The translations under genes and the position numbers were made by a program. DNA of 43,540 nucleotides from Planctomycetota bacterium (GTDB taxonomy: Bacteria; Planctomycetota; SZUA-567; H5-PLA8), in contig JAPLOD010000082.1 in assembly GCA_026692735.1 (NCBI GenBank), forward strand, positions 1 to 43,540, in the 5' to 3' direction. The notes under the pieces were generated by a model that was not told where the DNA came from, did no database searches, and saw nothing but the letters and a program-made list of their open reading frames with translations. Positions 41,742 to 43,540 of the stretch are shown here, piece after piece (positions within the stretch are counted from its first letter, which is position 1; each line of letters opens with the position of its first letter).

Positions 41742-42447
41742 CCTTCTCCGCCACACGCTTGGCGGCGGCCTCAACAGCACTGAGCGCAGGGGTGTTCGTG
41801 TCTGCGAGGACCTTGACGCTGACAGGGAAGCGCGCGCGGGCTTCTTTCATGTTCTTATCCATCTGGTCGGCCGGGTCCACTTTCTCTGGCACCGTTGCGG
41901 CCTGTATCTGCTCGGCGAAAAGGCTGTTGACTATGCCGTAGGCTTCGGCACGTATCTCCTTGTACTGTTCCCTGGCAAGCGTGTCCCGTACCTGTTCCAT
42001 GTTCTTCATCAGCATGTCAAAGCACTGCTGTGTCGTCCGGGCATCGGCGTAGTCGGCAGCCTGCATGTACTCGCGCTTGTAGCAGGCGGAGCACCCTCTG
42101 ACGTACAGATTGCGTTCATTGCGCACCTTCTCGACGGGGAAAAGGGAGGGAGAGTTTTCGAGGCCGCTCAGGTAGAAATCCAGGGCCTTCTGTAATCTCA
42201 GGTTCTTGGGGACTTCGGCGTCGCGAATATCCTTTGTGAAACTGGTGTTGAGTTCATTGACGGTTTGCTCGCGAACGGCCTTCTGGCTTACGGTGCCGTA
42301 CTTCTCCCAGACCGACTTCAAATCGTCCACAAACTTCGCCAGAAGCTGGCGTGTGGTCATCGTCTTGGGTTCACCTGCCGAGGCAACAGCGCCCGTCAGA
42401 ACCAGTCCCGCAAGCAGCGCTAACGAAAAAGAGCAGAGCTTAGCCAT
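41725..42447 (-). CDS. secreted protein of unknown function
   Basis: 240 residues with GGAGG upstream of the ATG. The signal peptide is residues 3-24 (KLCSFSLALLAGLVLTGAVASA). The mature part is all-alpha: repeated helices with charged and aromatic residues (TMTTRQLLAKFVDDLKSVWEKYGTVS; KALDFYLSGLENSPSLF). There is a Cys pair in the middle (RGCSACYKREYMQAADY, near residue 118). A TATAGA box lies in the upstream gap, but its -35 partner is poor. No family is recognised; the Cys pair could form a disulphide or hold a metal. It is convergent with the methyltransferase gene. Confidence 0.7.
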   Translation of the reverse strand: MAKLCSFSLALLAGLVLTGAVASAGEPKTMTTRQLLAKFVDDLKSVWEKYGTVSQKAVREQTVNELNTSFTKDIRDAEVPKNLRLQKALDFYLSGLENSPSLFPVEKVRNERNLYVRGCSACYKREYMQAADYADARTTQQCFDMLMKNMEQVRDTLAREQYKEIRAEAYGIVNSLFAEQIQAATVPEKVDPADQMDKNMKEARARFPVSVKVLADTNTPALSAVEAAAKRVAEKAKQRK

Positions 42448-42581
42448 GGCGCCATGCCTCCTGTTGGTGCAGCCTGCATTGCCACTTCACTCTATAGCGG
42501 CAGCCGGCCACACACAAGCCCATCTCGCAAGTAGGGACGAAACAGGAAGAGGCTTATTCACCAGGAATCGCTCGCCCTCGT

Positions 42582-43232
42582 TCAGAGTGTCCGGCTAAGG
42601 ATGCGCTGTATCTCCTGGACAAGCGTCTCCACGGCCACCGGTCGCTTCAGGAAGCCCTGCGCCTCAAGCCGCAGCGCCTGTTCCGTGTCCGCCTCGGAGA
42701 GTTCCGCGCTTGCCAGCAGGAGAATCGGCACGTTCCTGAGCGCCTTCGTCGAGCGGACTTTCTCCGCCAGCTTCCACTGCTCAACCTCCTTCGCGGAAAA
42801 GTTGAGGATGAGCAAGGCGGGGTGCTGGTCCAGACACTTCAGCAAACCGTCGGCATAATTGTGCGCGCAGATCGCCTGATGGCCCAGTTTCTCGATGGCC
42901 TGCAGGACGTCGCCCGGCGTGCCCTCCGGGGTGTCCGTCACGAGAATGCGGCGGCGCCCGATGTCATGTCGAGCCTTCAGGAAAGCTTCAAAGTCGGATA
43001 CGCGTATCTTCCAGTATCCGTTGGCCAGTTTGACTGCGGGCAAGCGCCGGTGGTAGATCCACTGTTTGACCGCCTCGCCGGTGATGTCCAGAATCTTGCC
43101 AATGTCGTTCGGCGACAAGTACCGTTCAGCAGCCGACAGTTCCTTTGGCAGTGTGACACCGTAGGCGGCCGCTTGCTCCGCGATCACCGTTTGCGAGTCG
43201 CCGCGTTTTTTCCGGCGTCTGTGCGATTTCAT
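42582..43232 (-). CDS. HTH regulator with degenerate receiver domain
   Basis: 216 residues from the ATG at 43232, behind GGGGGAGG; a longer frame to 43280 is less likely. After a basic start (KSHRRRKKRGD), residues 38-86 form an excisionase/MerR-like DNA-binding domain (YLSPNDIGKILDITGEAVKQWIYHRRLPAVKLANGYWKI). Residues 95-214 have the beta-alpha layout of a CheY-like receiver (RRILVTDTPEG... NVPILLLASAEL... GFLKRPVAVETL). The phosphoacceptor position is Asn144 (LLILNF) where Asp is expected, the second acidic residue is Thr101 and the switch Thr is Ala174; Lys196 is kept. It is likely a regulator that does not depend on phosphorylation. It points away from the structured leader at 43352. Confidence 0.82.
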   Translation of the reverse strand: MKSHRRRKKRGDSQTVIAEQAAAYGVTLPKELSAAERYLSPNDIGKILDITGEAVKQWIYHRRLPAVKLANGYWKIRVSDFEAFLKARHDIGRRRILVTDTPEGTPGDVLQAIEKLGHQAICAHNYADGLLKCLDQHPALLILNFSAKEVEQWKLAEKVRSTKALRNVPILLLASAELSEADTEQALRLEAQGFLKRPVAVETLVQEIQRILSRTL

Positions 43233-43330
43233 GCCTCCCCCTTTTCCCGTTGTCCGTACACCAACGTCAAGGTGTTCCATATGCTGGACAACACATCGTG
43301 ATGCTTGACCATTACCTCAACCCACCAACC

Positions 43331-43336
43331 TGTCAA
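43331..43336 (-). promoter_or_regulatory. possible -35 element for the HTH regulator
   Basis: TTGACA reads on the minus strand about 100 bp upstream of the regulator start. No matching -10 box at 16-18 bp was found (TAATGG is the nearest), so this is weak. Confidence 0.25.
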
Positions 43337-43351
43337 CCGGCAAAATCGCGT

Positions 43352-43496
43352 AAACCCGTAGCCGACAAAAACTTACAAGAGCACCTCAAACCTGACACTA
43401 AATGGGCTGAACGGGTTTCCACACGCACAAGTCCTCATTTTTCAAAGGCTTCCTGACGATACCCAACAAGGGGGGGTAGCGTCAGGAGAGCCTCTC
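43352..43496 (+). promoter_or_regulatory. structured leader RNA with hidden ribosome binding site
   Basis: An outer inverted repeat pairs AAACCCGTAGCC (43352-43363) with GGCTGAACGGGTTT (43405-43418). A second hairpin of about 17 pairs joins 43447-43464 and 43474-43492 around a 9-nt loop; its 3' arm contains AGGAG (43484-43488), the ribosome site of the ATG at 43497. CCTGAC occurs twice (43391 and 43452), and either copy can pair with GTCAGG at 43481-43486, allowing two exclusive folds. No known riboswitch class was recognised. Confidence 0.5.
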
Positions 43497-43540
43497 ATGC
43501 GTACGTCCTCCCCCTTGAACCTCGAAGACACAGTGACGGC
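43497..43540 (+). CDS. start of a gene running off the right edge
   Basis: ATG at 43497 with AGGAG eight bases upstream opens a frame read as MRTSSPLNLEDTVT before the window ends. Fourteen codons are too few to name a product. It is divergent from the HTH regulator and follows the structured leader. Confidence 0.5.
   Translation, partial: MRTSSPLNLEDTVT

Noticed and set aside
39006-41780. 924-codon minus frame opposite the SNF2 and methyltransferase genes
   Set aside because: The plus strand has all SNF2 and SpoU motifs; the minus product is Arg/Gln/Gly-rich with none.

Overview
The window is GC-rich bacterial chromosome (most gaps are short, codon third positions are G/C-heavy) from an organism I cannot name with certainty. 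Three things suggest a planctomycete-like or other PVC-group (or neighbouring deep-branching) lineage: the order ffh-rpsP-trmD-rplS with no rimM, very large secreted proteins of no simple family, and several kinds of short palindromes scattered between and inside genes. That placement is inference. No rRNA, tRNA, CRISPR array, prophage or transposase was recognised.

Layout, left to right. (1) 1-4961, minus strand: an envelope polysaccharide cluster with a polyprenyl glycosylphosphotransferase, a WecA/TagO-type GlcNAc-1-phosphate transferase and an O-antigen ligase/polymerase. The last is broken by a -1 frameshift and leaves the window at base 1. (2) 5319-15999: minor pseudopilins. A 1920-residue GspK-like protein and a small secreted protein lie on the plus strand; PilV-, PilW- and PilX-like proteins and a membrane-anchored protein lie on the minus strand, convergent to them. 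No secretin, ATPase, major pilin or prepilin peptidase is present, so the rest of the machine must be elsewhere. (3) 16096-21823, minus: a secreted CehA/PHP-fold protein that has lost its metal ligands, hemW, a ParE/RelE-type toxin-antitoxin pair directly in front of hemW, and a zinc-type alcohol dehydrogenase. (4) 22014-22712, plus: a Bax-inhibitor-1 family membrane protein with a strong terminator. (5) 22794-29375, minus: nine genes in one direction, ffh-rpsP-trmD-rplS followed by a two-TM protein, a TIM-barrel sugar isomerase-like protein, a cupin, a HEAT-repeat secreted protein and an alpha/beta hydrolase. (6) 29672-37403: a secreted Ig-like protein (plus) convergent with a 1933-residue signal-anchored PDZ/beta-sandwich protein (minus). 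(7) 37650-41741, plus: a SNF2 helicase and a zinc-ribbon/SpoU RNA methyltransferase, 9 bp apart. (8) 41725-43540: a secreted protein, a HTH/pseudo-receiver regulator and, divergently, the first codons of a new gene whose ribosome binding site is buried in a strong hairpin.

The most interesting points are: the structured leader at the right edge with its sequestered Shine-Dalgarno site, next to a regulator with a degenerate receiver; a 76-bp AT-rich MITE-like element with an 8-bp target duplication at the end of rplS; palindromic repeats that supply C-termini and stop codons of genes; the inactive-looking PHP protein; and the outsized GspK-like pseudopilin with an EF-hand-type loop. Several genes appear to use start codons internal to the longest reading frame; the starts chosen here follow visible Shine-Dalgarno sites.
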